Origin: Sulfurimonas sp.
GTDB lineage: Bacteria > Campylobacterota > Campylobacteria > Campylobacterales > Sulfurimonadaceae
Length of the DNA stretch: 64,000 nucleotides
Reading direction: 5' to 3'
Assembly: GCA_028684815.1 (NCBI GenBank)
Contig: JAQUFE010000007.1
Location: forward strand, 1-64,000
Shown here: piece by piece, positions 1-8,398 of the stretch
Layout of the letters: the number at the start of each line of letters is the position of its first letter
Numbering within the stretch: position 1 is the stretch's first letter
Made by a program: the position numbers and the translations under genes
Notes under the pieces: generated by a model
Told to the model about the DNA's origin: nothing
The model's input: the letters and a program-made list of their open reading frames with translations, nothing else
The model's database searches: none

Positions 1-127
1 TCTAAAGAAACTTCGTTTTCTAAAGAAACTTCGTTTTCTAAAGAAACTTCGTTTTCTAAAGAAACTTCGTTTTCTAAAGAAACTTCGTTTTCTAAAGAAA
101 CTTCGTTTTCTAAAGAAACTTCGTTTT
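1..127. repeat. 18-bp tandem repeat, seven perfect copies (VNTR), cut by the window edge
   Basis: Seven identical copies of CTAAAGAAACTTCGTTTT run from base 2 to 127, and the array probably continues to the left of the window. The unit is six codons long, so it keeps a reading frame. On the plus strand one frame reads (SKETSF)n, ending in Cys-Val and a TAA at 133-135, so the array could be the end of a gene entering from the left. On the minus strand a frame reads (EVSLEN)n and is also open, so coding is not proven. Each unit holds a small inverted repeat (AGAAA, 6-nt loop, TTTCT). The array ends about 50 bp upstream of flgA. Confidence 0.95.
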
Positions 128-151
128 GTGTGTAAGATGATATAAATATGT

Positions 152-157
152 TACAAT
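152..157 (+). promoter_or_regulatory. Possible -10 box of the flgA operon
   Basis: TACAAT lies about 20 bp upstream of the flgA start, in the AT-rich gap after the 18-bp repeat array. No clear -35 box is visible, which is usual for sigma-70 promoters in this phylum. Confidence 0.4.
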
Positions 158-175
158 AAATAAAAAAGCAACAAA

Positions 176-1057
176 ATGTTTAAAAAAACCGCCCTTTTTA
201 TACTCTTAACAAACTTTCTATTTGCAAATAATTTTGCTCATATAAAACTTCAAAGTACTTATTATGTTGATTCAGATGATATTTATATCTCTCACATCAT
301 AAAAGATGCTCCAAGAAATAAAAAAATATATAAGATAAATGAGGGAAGATACACAAAAAGAGTAAAATCACAAGATTTGTTAAAAGTACTTAGAGAGAAT
401 GGCTATAGAGGTATTGAGGCTGAGACTTCTTATGTAAAGTTTGTAAAATCTAGCCCGATAGACACTTCAAAAATAGTTAACCATGTTAGGCTCTACTACC
501 AACGGCACTACAAAAACATAGAGATAAAAGATATTAAGATTCAAACAAGAGGCTTTATAGAGTCACTTCCAGAGAGTTACGTGGTGGAGATAAGAGGAGA
601 TGCTTATCTTGCAAAAGATGGGATATTAAGCATCAAAACACCAAAAAATAAAAAGATATACTTTAACTTTATAGTAGATGCCAAGGTCTTTGTCTATATA
701 ACAAGAGAGACACTAGCAAGGGCGACCAAACTATCAGCTCTTAACACATTTAAAAAGAGTATAATTCTTGATAAATTTATGGCAAAGCCCATTGAAGAAC
801 TAGATGAAAAGTCACTGCAAAGTAGACATCATCTACAAAAAGATAGCATCATAACCACAAGAGATATAGAGATTTTAAGTATGGTTCGCAGACATGAGAG
901 TGTAAGCGTTTCAATGGATAGTAAAAATATGTCTATAACTTTTAATGCAAAAGCCCTTCAAGAAGCAAAGATGGGCGATATAATTATGGTTGAAAAATCA
1001 AATGGTACAAAACTAAAAGTACAAATAGTTGGAAAAAACAGAGGAATTATAAAATAG
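176..1057 (+). CDS. flgA: Flagellar basal body P-ring formation chaperone FlgA
   Basis: FlgA is a periplasmic chaperone that helps FlgI assemble into the flagellar P-ring. The 293-aa product starts with a signal peptide (two Lys, a hydrophobic stretch of about 13 residues, then LFANNFA). The last 80 residues look like the SAF domain typical of FlgA: LQKDSIITTRDIEIL, then SVSVSM, then a stretch close to the family pattern (ALQEAKMGDIIMVEKSNGTK). The middle is poorly conserved, as is normal for the family. It is first in a run with ubiX, coaD and tmk, an order I recall from Campylobacter jejuni. The ribosome binding site is weak (A-rich), but no better start follows. Confidence 0.88.
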   Translation: MFKKTALFILLTNFLFANNFAHIKLQSTYYVDSDDIYISHIIKDAPRNKKIYKINEGRYTKRVKSQDLLKVLRENGYRGIEAETSYVKFVKSSPIDTSKIVNHVRLYYQRHYKNIEIKDIKIQTRGFIESLPESYVVEIRGDAYLAKDGILSIKTPKNKKIYFNFIVDAKVFVYITRETLARATKLSALNTFKKSIILDKFMAKPIEELDEKSLQSRHHLQKDSIITTRDIEILSMVRRHESVSVSMDSKNMSITFNAKALQEAKMGDIIMVEKSNGTKLKVQIVGKNRGIIK

Positions 1058-1070
1058 ATGATGAGAAAAT

Positions 1071-1595
1071 ATGAAGCGTAAAATAGTAGTAGCAACAAGT
1101 GGTGCTAGCGGAGTAAATTTAGGTATAAAGACTACAAAGTTACTTCCAAGTGACATTGAGAGGCACTTTATTATGACAAAAAATGCTGGTGTTGTTTTAG
1201 AAAAAGAGAATAACTTAACCATACATGATAATCAAAACATAGCAGCAAGCGTTGCATCTGGCTCATTTGGAGTAGATGCTATGATAATAGCACCTTGCAG
1301 TATGAATACACTTGCTAAAATCGCTTGTGGCATCTCAGATAACTTAGTAACAAGATGTGCTAGCGTTATGATAAAAGAGCAAAAAAAGCTTATCTTAGCT
1401 CCAAGAGAGATGCCGTTTTCTGCTATAGCCTTAGAAAATATGCTAAAACTCTCTCGCCTTGGAGTTATAATTGCCCCACCTGTTATTGCCTACTACTCAG
1501 AACAACAAACACTAGATGAGATGGAAAATTTTATCATAGGCAAATGGTTTGATTTGCTAGATATTGAACATAATCTTTATAAGAGATGGGAGTAA
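1071..1595 (+). CDS. ubiX: Flavin prenyltransferase UbiX
   Basis: UbiX joins dimethylallyl phosphate to FMN to make prenylated FMN, the cofactor of UbiD-type decarboxylases; in this phylum it probably serves the futalosine menaquinone route or other UbiD enzymes. The 174-aa product opens with the flavoprotein motif VVATSGASG (residues 5-13). Further family motifs are APCSMNTLAKIACG, NLVTRCASVMIKE and LAPREMPFSAIALENM. It begins 13 bp after flgA and ends 3 bp before coaD, so it is in the same operon. No ubiD lies in this window. Confidence 0.93.
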   Translation: MKRKIVVATSGASGVNLGIKTTKLLPSDIERHFIMTKNAGVVLEKENNLTIHDNQNIAASVASGSFGVDAMIIAPCSMNTLAKIACGISDNLVTRCASVMIKEQKKLILAPREMPFSAIALENMLKLSRLGVIIAPPVIAYYSEQQTLDEMENFIIGKWFDLLDIEHNLYKRWE

Positions 1596-1598
1596 TAT

Positions 1599-2084
1599 TT
1601 GAGAAAAATAGCACTATACCCAGGGACATTTGATCCTATCACAAATGGTCATTTTGACATTATTGAGAGAGCTTTAAAGCTCTTTGATGAAGTTATTATT
1701 GCAATTGCCGAGTCACATGAAAAACAACCTATGTTTAGTTTAGAAGACCGTATAGACATGGCAGAAAAAGCAACTCTAAAGCTTGGCAATATAAGAGTTG
1801 TTGGATTTAATAACCTAACAGTTGAACTTGCAAAAACTCATGGAGCCACTATCCTTATACGTGGTCTTCGTGCACTTAGCGACTTTGAGTATGAGCTGCA
1901 ACTTGGCTACTTAAACAACTCGCTTGATGATTCCATAGAGACTGTTTACTTGATGCCAAAGCTAAAACACGCTTTTATAAGCTCCTCAAGTGTAAGAAGC
2001 CTTTTAAAGTTTAAAGCAAAAACAGAGCATTTGCTTCCTAGTGAAGTGCAAAACATTATAGGGAGCAAACAGAGATGTATATAA
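1599..2084 (+). CDS. coaD: Phosphopantetheine adenylyltransferase
   Basis: CoaD transfers AMP from ATP to 4'-phosphopantetheine, the penultimate step of coenzyme A synthesis in the cytoplasm. The 161-aa product has the nucleotidyltransferase motif at residues 9-18 (GTFDPITNGH) and ISSSSVR near residue 128, both active-site signatures; the length is normal. The start is TTG at 1599, supported by a GGGAG ribosome binding site just upstream that overlaps the end of ubiX. Its last 10 bases overlap tmk in another frame, which implies translational coupling. Confidence 0.96.
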   Translation: MRKIALYPGTFDPITNGHFDIIERALKLFDEVIIAIAESHEKQPMFSLEDRIDMAEKATLKLGNIRVVGFNNLTVELAKTHGATILIRGLRALSDFEYELQLGYLNNSLDDSIETVYLMPKLKHAFISSSSVRSLLKFKAKTEHLLPSEVQNIIGSKQRCI

Positions 2085-2644
2085 CAATAGAGGGTATTGA
2101 TACTGCTGGAAAAAGCACTCAGATAGAAAAACTTCAAGAGCATTTTAAAGATGCCATTATCACAAAAGAACCTGGTGGAACTGCTCTTGGTTCTAAGATA
2201 AGAGAGATAGTCTTAGATGCAGATATCAGAAGCAAAAAAGCTGAGTTTTTACTCTTTTTAGCAGATAGAGCTGAACATATTCAAGAGGTAATAAAGCCAA
2301 ATATCCATAAGATGATTATCTCTGATAGAAGCGTTGTTAGTGGGATTGCTTACGCTTTAGTTCAAGGAGAGATAAGTGAGACTGCAATTGTGCATCTAAA
2401 TAGATTTGCAACTGATGGCATCTATCCCAAAAAAGTGTTTTTACTAAAGCTTACAAAAGAGGAGTTAGAGTTTAGACTATCTCAAAAAAAGCTCGATGGC
2501 ATCGAACTTCGTGGTGTTGAGTATCTACTAGGCATCCAAGATGCCATTATAAAAGCTACACAACTCCTAGGATTGGAGCTTATAGCTGTAGATGCCACTA
2601 AAGATATAGAGACAATAACAAAAGAGATAATTAAAGCTATTTAG
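2075..2644 (+). CDS. tmk: Thymidylate kinase
   Basis: Tmk phosphorylates dTMP to dTDP for DNA synthesis. The 189-aa product has the P-loop GIDTAGKST near the N-terminus, the KEPGGT motif that contacts substrate, and the DR motif (ISDRSVVSGIAYA). It is slightly shorter than the common 205-215 aa, mainly in the lid region, as in other members from this phylum. It is the last gene of the flgA-ubiX-coaD-tmk run and overlaps coaD by 10 bp. Two hairpins follow it before the convergent sodB. Confidence 0.95.
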   Translation: MYITIEGIDTAGKSTQIEKLQEHFKDAIITKEPGGTALGSKIREIVLDADIRSKKAEFLLFLADRAEHIQEVIKPNIHKMIISDRSVVSGIAYALVQGEISETAIVHLNRFATDGIYPKKVFLLKLTKEELEFRLSQKKLDGIELRGVEYLLGIQDAIIKATQLLGLELIAVDATKDIETITKEIIKAI

Positions 2645-2662
2645 CTTGTCATTTATCTTATA

Positions 2663-2708
2663 CATTAAAATGAACTAGCCCATTTTAATGGCAGGGACAA
2701 ATGTCCCT
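2663..2708. terminator. Two stem-loops between convergent tmk and sodB
   Basis: The first hairpin has a perfect 10-bp stem (CATTAAAATG at 2663-2672, CATTTTAATG at 2681-2690) with an 8-nt loop. The second has a 7-bp stem (AGGGACA at 2693-2699, TGTCCCT at 2702-2708) with a 2-nt loop. Neither is followed by a clear T run, so a terminator role rests on position only. Confidence 0.5.
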
Positions 2709-2747
2709 AGCAACCCCATTATCATTGAATATATCTTGACATAGCTA

Positions 2748-2777
2748 AGAGTTACAAGCTATTTAGCTTGTAACTCT
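2748..2777. terminator. Perfect 14-bp stem-loop over the sodB stop codon
   Basis: AGAGTTACAAGCTA (2748-2761) and its exact reverse complement (2764-2777) are separated by only TT. The right arm encodes the last codons and part of the stop of sodB. No T run follows in either direction. It could stop transcripts from both sides or protect the 3' end of the sodB mRNA. Confidence 0.5.
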
Positions 2778-3440
2778 ATCATTTCTTTGCATCTCATCTA
2801 GTATTTGACAAAATGGGTCGTGTATATCATTACACGGTTCTATTGCAATAAAAACATCATTATCTGTTGCTTCATAGGTCTTTTGTGCAAACTCCCAATT
2901 TATATGCTCCCAAAATTCAGCTAAATAATTTGGTCTTGCATTACGAAAATCTATATAGTAAGCATGTTCCCAAACATCACAAACAAAAAGGGGAATAGCT
3001 CCAGAGCTTAGTGGCGTATCTGCATTTTTAGTCTGCTTTAACATAAGCTGCCCTTTTGCCTCACGAACAAGCCAAACCCAACCTGAACCAAAAAGAGTAG
3101 CGCCCTCTTTTAAAAACTGCTCTTTAAGAGCATCGAGTGAACCAAAATCTTCTTCTATTTTGCTAAGAAGTTTTCCTTTTGGTGGAGTTGATACAGCGCA
3201 CAGAGATTTCCAATAAAAATTGTGATTAAAAGTCTGGGCTGCATTGTTAAACATTGCTCCTTCACTATCACGAATGATAGATGATAGGGCAAGTTCATCA
3301 TATCTTGTGCCTTTTATAAGAGCATTTAAGTTTTTAACATAAGAAGCGTGATGCTTATGGTAGTGAAACTCTATGGTCTCTTTAGATATAAAAGGCTCTA
3401 ACGCGTCTTCTTCAAATGGTAGTTTTTCTAACTCTATCAT
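2763..3440 (-). CDS. sodB: Superoxide dismutase, iron type
   Basis: This enzyme converts superoxide to oxygen and hydrogen peroxide in the cytoplasm. The 225-aa product has the metal ligands His26, His73, Asp155 and His159. Gln69 in AAQ is at the position typical of iron enzymes, whereas manganese enzymes carry this Gln later in the chain. About 25 extra residues at the C-terminus (after residue 200, acidic, with two Cys) go beyond the usual 193 aa. The gene stands alone, convergent with tmk. An AAGGAGATTATC stretch gives a good ribosome binding site. Confidence 0.95.
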   Translation of the reverse strand: MIELEKLPFEEDALEPFISKETIEFHYHKHHASYVKNLNALIKGTRYDELALSSIIRDSEGAMFNNAAQTFNHNFYWKSLCAVSTPPKGKLLSKIEEDFGSLDALKEQFLKEGATLFGSGWVWLVREAKGQLMLKQTKNADTPLSSGAIPLFVCDVWEHAYYIDFRNARPNYLAEFWEHINWEFAQKTYEATDNDVFIAIEPCNDIHDPFCQILDEMQRNDRVTS

Positions 3441-3479
3441 GATAATCTCCTTAAGTTTTTTATTGTAAGTTTACGCTCC

Positions 3480-3485
3480 ATTATA
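3480..3485 (-). promoter_or_regulatory. -10 box of sodB
   Basis: TATAAT on the minus strand about 40 bp upstream of the sodB start. It lies in the 185-bp gap between divergent sodB and hisS, which holds no other feature that I can see. Confidence 0.6.
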
Positions 3486-3625
3486 ATATTTTATTATTAA
3501 ACGACATTTAATCATCTAAGCTACTTTATATTAGTTCAAAAGAACTCCAAAATAAATCTCATATAAGCATAAAATGGTATCCTTTCATAGATTTAAACTC
3601 CAAGATAAAAAGCTTAAGGAACTAC

Positions 3626-4837
3626 ATGATTAAGTCGTTAAGAGGTATGAATGATATTATGAGTGAAGATTATCAAAGATTCACTCACTTTATAGATACG
3701 GCTACAGATATAGCCAAAAGGTATGGTTACCACTTTATAGAGACTCCTTTGCTTGAAGAGACAGCTCTTTTTAAGCGCTCTGTTGGAGATTCTAGTGATA
3801 TTGTCTCAAAAGAGATGTACCAGTTTATAGATAAAGGCGACAATGATGTTTGTCTTCGTCCTGAGGGAACTGCTGGTGTTGTAAGGGCTTTTATTGAGAA
3901 AAAACTTGATAAAGCTGGCGGTACTCATAGATTTTTCTATCATGGACCTATGTTTCGCTATGAGAGACCTCAAAAAGGAAGACTTAGAGAGTTCCATCAG
4001 TTTGGAGTTGAGAGTTTTGGAGTAGATAGTGTTTATGAAGATGCATCTATGATTATGATGGTTAGTGATATCTTAAATGCTCTTGGCATCGGTTATAGGC
4101 TTCAACTAAACTCTCTAGGATGCAGTGAGTGTATGCCACCATATCGCCAAAATCTTGTCAACTTTGTTAAAAATGTAGAAGATAAGGTCTGTGAGGATTG
4201 TGTTCGCCGACTTGAAACTAATCCCATCAGAGTTCTTGATTGTAAAAACTCAACTTGTCAAACTATATATAAAGATGCACCAAAACTTTTAAACTCACTT
4301 TGTAAGAGCTGTGATGATGATTTTACTAATTTAAAAAAGATATTAAGTGAAAATAGTATAAGTTATGAGATAGATACAAACCTTGTTCGTGGCCTTGACT
4401 ACTATTCAAAGACTGCATTTGAGTTTGTAAGTGACAATATAGGGAGCCAAAGTGCGATAGCTGGCGGTGGAAGATATGACAGACTTGTAGAATTTTTAGA
4501 TGGAAAAGCTACTCCTGCTGTTGGTTTTGCTATGGGAGTTGAGAGACTTTTAGAGCTTATCGAGATGCCACAAAGTACAAGAGATGGTTACTATATGGGA
4601 GCTTTAGATGAAGAAGCGATTGACTTAGTTGTAAAGCTAACTCAGAGCAAAAGAAAAACTCATAAAGTCACACTTGATTATAAAGCAAAAAATCTTCAAA
4701 AGCATCTAAAAGCAGCTGATAAGGCAGAAGCCAAATTTTGCTGTGTTATTGGCTCAAATGAGTTAAAAGATGGCACAATCTGGGTTAAAAATTTAGAAGA
4801 AAAAACAGAAGAAATTATTAAAATAGAGGACTTTTAA
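3626..4837 (+). CDS. hisS: Histidine--tRNA ligase
   Basis: HisRS charges tRNA-His. The 403-aa product is a class II synthetase: motif 2 is FRYERPQKGRLREFHQFGVE, the histidine-specific segment is LVRGLDYYSKTAFEF, and motif 3 lies around GGGRYDRL and VGFAMGVERL. A Cys-rich insert near residues 165-235 (several CxxC pairs: CSECM, CEDC, CKSC) is a common feature of bacterial HisRS. The C-terminal anticodon-binding domain is present. AAGGA sits 6 bp before the ATG. The stop overlaps the next start by one base, so hisS leads a four-gene operon. Confidence 0.96.
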   Translation: MIKSLRGMNDIMSEDYQRFTHFIDTATDIAKRYGYHFIETPLLEETALFKRSVGDSSDIVSKEMYQFIDKGDNDVCLRPEGTAGVVRAFIEKKLDKAGGTHRFFYHGPMFRYERPQKGRLREFHQFGVESFGVDSVYEDASMIMMVSDILNALGIGYRLQLNSLGCSECMPPYRQNLVNFVKNVEDKVCEDCVRRLETNPIRVLDCKNSTCQTIYKDAPKLLNSLCKSCDDDFTNLKKILSENSISYEIDTNLVRGLDYYSKTAFEFVSDNIGSQSAIAGGGRYDRLVEFLDGKATPAVGFAMGVERLLELIEMPQSTRDGYYMGALDEEAIDLVVKLTQSKRKTHKVTLDYKAKNLQKHLKAADKAEAKFCCVIGSNELKDGTIWVKNLEEKTEEIIKIEDF

Positions 4838-6564
4838 TGCAGACACTTCATACTATATGGGCTTTGTTTATAGAGTTCATAGAGTTTTTTATACTCGCAG
4901 GTCTATTTGCTACTATAGCCCTATTTATATATGATAAATATATCCAAAGAAAACATGCCCTGCTTATAAACTACCCAGTTATTGGTCGTTTTAGATACTT
5001 CTTTGAAGCACTGCGAGAGCCTCTTCGTCAGTACTTTGCAAATGAGACTTTTTATGACTCAAAAGATAAAATAGACTGGGTTTACACCGCTGCAAAAGAC
5101 TTGCCAAACTATAAATCTTTTTCAGTTGCTCAGCCTTTTTCAGGTTCAAGATTTATTATCAAACACGCTACAAATGTTTTAAATGAAGATGAAGTTCTAG
5201 AAGATACAAGTGTGATTTTTGGTAAAGATAGAGAGATTCCATTTGTTTCTCACACTCCAATCATCCGTTCTGCTATGAGCGATGGCTCGCTCTCCCCAGA
5301 AGCAGTTAGAGCTTTTTCTATAGCAGGAGCGAAAACAAATCTAACAATAAACACAGGAGAAGGGTCACTTACCTCAAATCATCTCTTTACTCATAAACCA
5401 AACTTAAAAGATTGTGATTATCTAGAGATTGTAAAAAGCACACCTTGGGCTGAATTTGTTTTTAAAGTAGGAGATAAACTTTTTAATCGTGCGAGAGCTT
5501 TAAAGTGGTATAGAACTGTTTTACTAAACAGAGATACTCAAAACACATATATATATGACACAGACTCTCACGTACTTTTTCGTGTAAACTGGAACGCTTC
5601 CCTTGAGTCATTTCCAAAAGAAGTTCCACAAGATATACCAAACATAATATTTCAGATGAGTTCAGGTCTTTATGGAGTAAGAGATGCTAGTGGAAAGTTT
5701 GATGAGTTAAAGTATCAAAAAGTTATGAAATTTTGCCGTATGACTGAGATAAAAATAGCACAGGGTGCAAAACAGACTGGTGGAAAACTAGCAGCCGTAA
5801 AAGTGACTGCTGATGTTGCATACTATAGAGGTGTGCCACAGGGTAAGGATATCTTCTCACCAAATAGATTTCCTTATGCGGACACAACTGAGCATCTTTT
5901 AGACTTTGTAGAGAGACTTCAAAAACTCTCACAAAAACCTGTAGGTTTTAAAATAGTAATCTCTGATATGGATGCTGTTGATGAGTTGGCTCGTGAAATT
6001 GCAAAGAGAAAAGCTGAGGGTAAAAATATACCTGATTTTATCTCAGTAGATAGTGGTGAGGGCGGAAGTGCAACTGCTCCGCTAGAACTCATGGAATCAG
6101 TAGGTCTAACAACAAATAACGCTCTTTACATCTTAGATGCAATGCTGAAAAAGCATGATGTACGTCAAGATATAAAGATAATAGCAAGTGGTAAAATACT
6201 AACTCCAGACGATGCAATAATAACTCTTTGCATGGGTGCAGATGCCATAGGTATAGCAAGAGGATTTATGATGAGTGGTGGATGTATTCGTGCTAGAATG
6301 TGTTCTGGTTTTGGTTCTCATGTATGCCCTGTTGGAATGGCTACACAAGATGAGAAAAAAAGAGCCTCCTATCTTGTTATAAAAGAGGGAAGAGAGATAG
6401 GAAACTATCACCTAAATTTAGTAAAAGGAATGAAAATGATATCTGCTGTTATGGGTATTAAAAACATTAATGACATGAACCAAAAGAACTTAACCTATAG
6501 AGATCAAAATTCAGAACTGTTTTTTGATATAGATAAATATTTTCAACAAAAGCTGCACGTATGA
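4837..6564 (+). CDS. Membrane-anchored FMN-binding glutamate synthase family protein
   Basis: The 575-aa product has one transmembrane helix (residues about 8-33), then the FMN/glutamate synthase barrel. Barrel motifs are SVDSGEGGSATAP (FMN and substrate loop) and IASGKILTPDDAIITLCMGA. The cysteine cluster C-x5-C-x7-C within GGCIRARMCSGFGSHVCPVG resembles the 3Fe-4S site of GltB, but the third spacing is longer than the usual x4. It has no glutaminase domain, so it is not a full GltB. Stand-alone proteins of this type are widespread and their substrate is mostly unknown. It overlaps hisS by 1 base and speA by 4. Confidence 0.85.
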   Translation: MQTLHTIWALFIEFIEFFILAGLFATIALFIYDKYIQRKHALLINYPVIGRFRYFFEALREPLRQYFANETFYDSKDKIDWVYTAAKDLPNYKSFSVAQPFSGSRFIIKHATNVLNEDEVLEDTSVIFGKDREIPFVSHTPIIRSAMSDGSLSPEAVRAFSIAGAKTNLTINTGEGSLTSNHLFTHKPNLKDCDYLEIVKSTPWAEFVFKVGDKLFNRARALKWYRTVLLNRDTQNTYIYDTDSHVLFRVNWNASLESFPKEVPQDIPNIIFQMSSGLYGVRDASGKFDELKYQKVMKFCRMTEIKIAQGAKQTGGKLAAVKVTADVAYYRGVPQGKDIFSPNRFPYADTTEHLLDFVERLQKLSQKPVGFKIVISDMDAVDELAREIAKRKAEGKNIPDFISVDSGEGGSATAPLELMESVGLTTNNALYILDAMLKKHDVRQDIKIIASGKILTPDDAIITLCMGADAIGIARGFMMSGGCIRARMCSGFGSHVCPVGMATQDEKKRASYLVIKEGREIGNYHLNLVKGMKMISAVMGIKNINDMNQKNLTYRDQNSELFFDIDKYFQQKLHV

Positions 6565-8390
6565 ATCATTTTGGATTAGACATATGGTCAAACAAAAACT
6601 TTATAGTAGAAAATGGTGAGGTTAAACTAAACTATAAAAGTATGCCCTCAATCTTAGAGCTGGTCCAAGAGATTCGCTCAAACGATGTGAGAGGTCCTCT
6701 ACTTTTAAGGTTTCCACATCTTATAAAAAAACAGATCAGTAGTCTCTACTCTTACTTTGATAAAGCCATAAAAGCAAACAACTATAAGGGTAATTTTAAT
6801 GCCGTTTTTCCTCTTAAGGTAAACCAATTTCCTCACGCCGTAGAGGCTATTACAGCTCAAGGTAAAAGGTTTAATTATGGTCTTGAAGCGGGATCAAAAG
6901 CAGAGCTAATTCTAGCGATGAGCAAAACTCCTACTGGAGCATACATCACAGTAAATGGCTTTAAAGATAAAGAGATGATAACCCTAGGATTTATCGCAGC
7001 TCAAAGTGGACACAATATCACTCTAACGATCGAGGGCTTAGGTGAGTTAGAGACTATTATTGAGGTTGCACAGGAGTGTAACTTAAAGGTTCCAGATATT
7101 GGCATCCGTGTAAGACTTCATAGTGCAGGAAGTGGCATCTGGGCAAAAAGTGGAGGAATGGATGCTAAATTTGGGCTAACTTCTACGGAGATTATAGAGG
7201 CTATCAACCTCCTAAGAGAAGCTGATTTACTGAAATACTTAAGTATGATTCACTTTCATCTAGGTTCTCAAATGTCAGATATAGCTCCACTTAAAAAAGC
7301 ACTAAGAGAGGCTGGAAATATCTATGCTGAGCTTAGAAAAATGGGCGCGCATTCACTTGATAATATAAATATCGGTGGAGGTCTTGCAGTTGAGTATGAC
7401 CAACATACTAAATCAAAAGCAAGAAACTACTCAATAGATGAGTTTACAAGTTCTGTTGTCTTCTCTCTAGGACAAGTCATGGATGCTAAAAATGTAAAGC
7501 ATCCAAATATTTTCACAGAGTCAGGTAGATTTATAGTAGCATCTCATGCTGTTTTAGTTACTCCCGTTTTAGAACTATTTACTCATGACTATCAAGAAAA
7601 ACTGCTAAACTTTAAGCCTGTCAATCCACCTCTTCTTGATGAGCTCATAGAGTTAAACAACCTCCTTAGCAATCAAAACTGTATAGAGTATCTTCACGAT
7701 GCACTAGACCATATGGAATCGCTACTGACCCTTTTTGATTTAGGTTATATTGATCTTCAAGATAGATCAAATGCTGAGATTTTAGTGCATAACATTATAA
7801 AAAGAGCACTCTATCTAAAGTCAGCAGATCCAACGGATGAGTTAGAGCAACTTCAGGTAAAGCTACAAGAGAGATATCTTATAAATGCATCTATCTTTCA
7901 AAGTTTGCCAGATTATTGGGGTCTAAACCAGCACTTTCCTGTTATGCCTCTGCACTATCTAAATACGACTCCACTAAGAGCAGCATCTCTATGGGATATA
8001 ACTTGTGATAGTGATGGAGAGATAGGTTTTGATCCTGATAAACCTCTCTATTTACATGATATCGATCTTGATGAAGAGGACTATTTTCTAGGTTTTTTTA
8101 ATGTTGGAGCGTACCAAGAGACACTTGGAATGAACCACAACCTCTTTACTCACCCTAGTGAGTATACGATTGAGATAGATGAAGATGGTCACAAGATTAT
8201 AAACAAAGTGGAATCAAAAGATATATTAGAGATATTAGAGTCAATCGGCTATAATAAAGATGATATTTTAGATAAACTTAAAAATGATTTAATGAAAAGT
8301 GACTTTATATCTGAGCAAGAAAAAAATGATACACTTGCAAAACTTGAAACTTTTGTAAAACAAAATGGTTATTTAAGAACTACAAATTAA
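6561..8390 (+). CDS. speA: Biosynthetic arginine decarboxylase
   Basis: SpeA decarboxylates arginine to agmatine, the first step toward putrescine. The 609-aa product is a fold III PLP enzyme: FPLKVNQ holds the PLP lysine, followed by HFHLGSQ and the phosphate-binding IGGGLAVEY, with a C-terminal beta domain containing a Cys-centred segment (LWDITCDSDGEIG). It is a little shorter than E. coli SpeA (658 aa). The start overlaps the previous stop (ATGA). Together with the carboxynorspermidine enzymes at 52738-55057 it points to a spermidine route that starts from arginine. Confidence 0.94.
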   Translation: MNHFGLDIWSNKNFIVENGEVKLNYKSMPSILELVQEIRSNDVRGPLLLRFPHLIKKQISSLYSYFDKAIKANNYKGNFNAVFPLKVNQFPHAVEAITAQGKRFNYGLEAGSKAELILAMSKTPTGAYITVNGFKDKEMITLGFIAAQSGHNITLTIEGLGELETIIEVAQECNLKVPDIGIRVRLHSAGSGIWAKSGGMDAKFGLTSTEIIEAINLLREADLLKYLSMIHFHLGSQMSDIAPLKKALREAGNIYAELRKMGAHSLDNINIGGGLAVEYDQHTKSKARNYSIDEFTSSVVFSLGQVMDAKNVKHPNIFTESGRFIVASHAVLVTPVLELFTHDYQEKLLNFKPVNPPLLDELIELNNLLSNQNCIEYLHDALDHMESLLTLFDLGYIDLQDRSNAEILVHNIIKRALYLKSADPTDELEQLQVKLQERYLINASIFQSLPDYWGLNQHFPVMPLHYLNTTPLRAASLWDITCDSDGEIGFDPDKPLYLHDIDLDEEDYFLGFFNVGAYQETLGMNHNLFTHPSEYTIEIDEDGHKIINKVESKDILEILESIGYNKDDILDKLKNDLMKSDFISEQEKNDTLAKLETFVKQNGYLRTTN

Positions 8391-8398
8391 GGTTAATT

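Noticed and set aside
1-127. CRISPR array
   Set aside because: The 18-bp units are directly adjacent with no spacers and there are no cas genes in the window.
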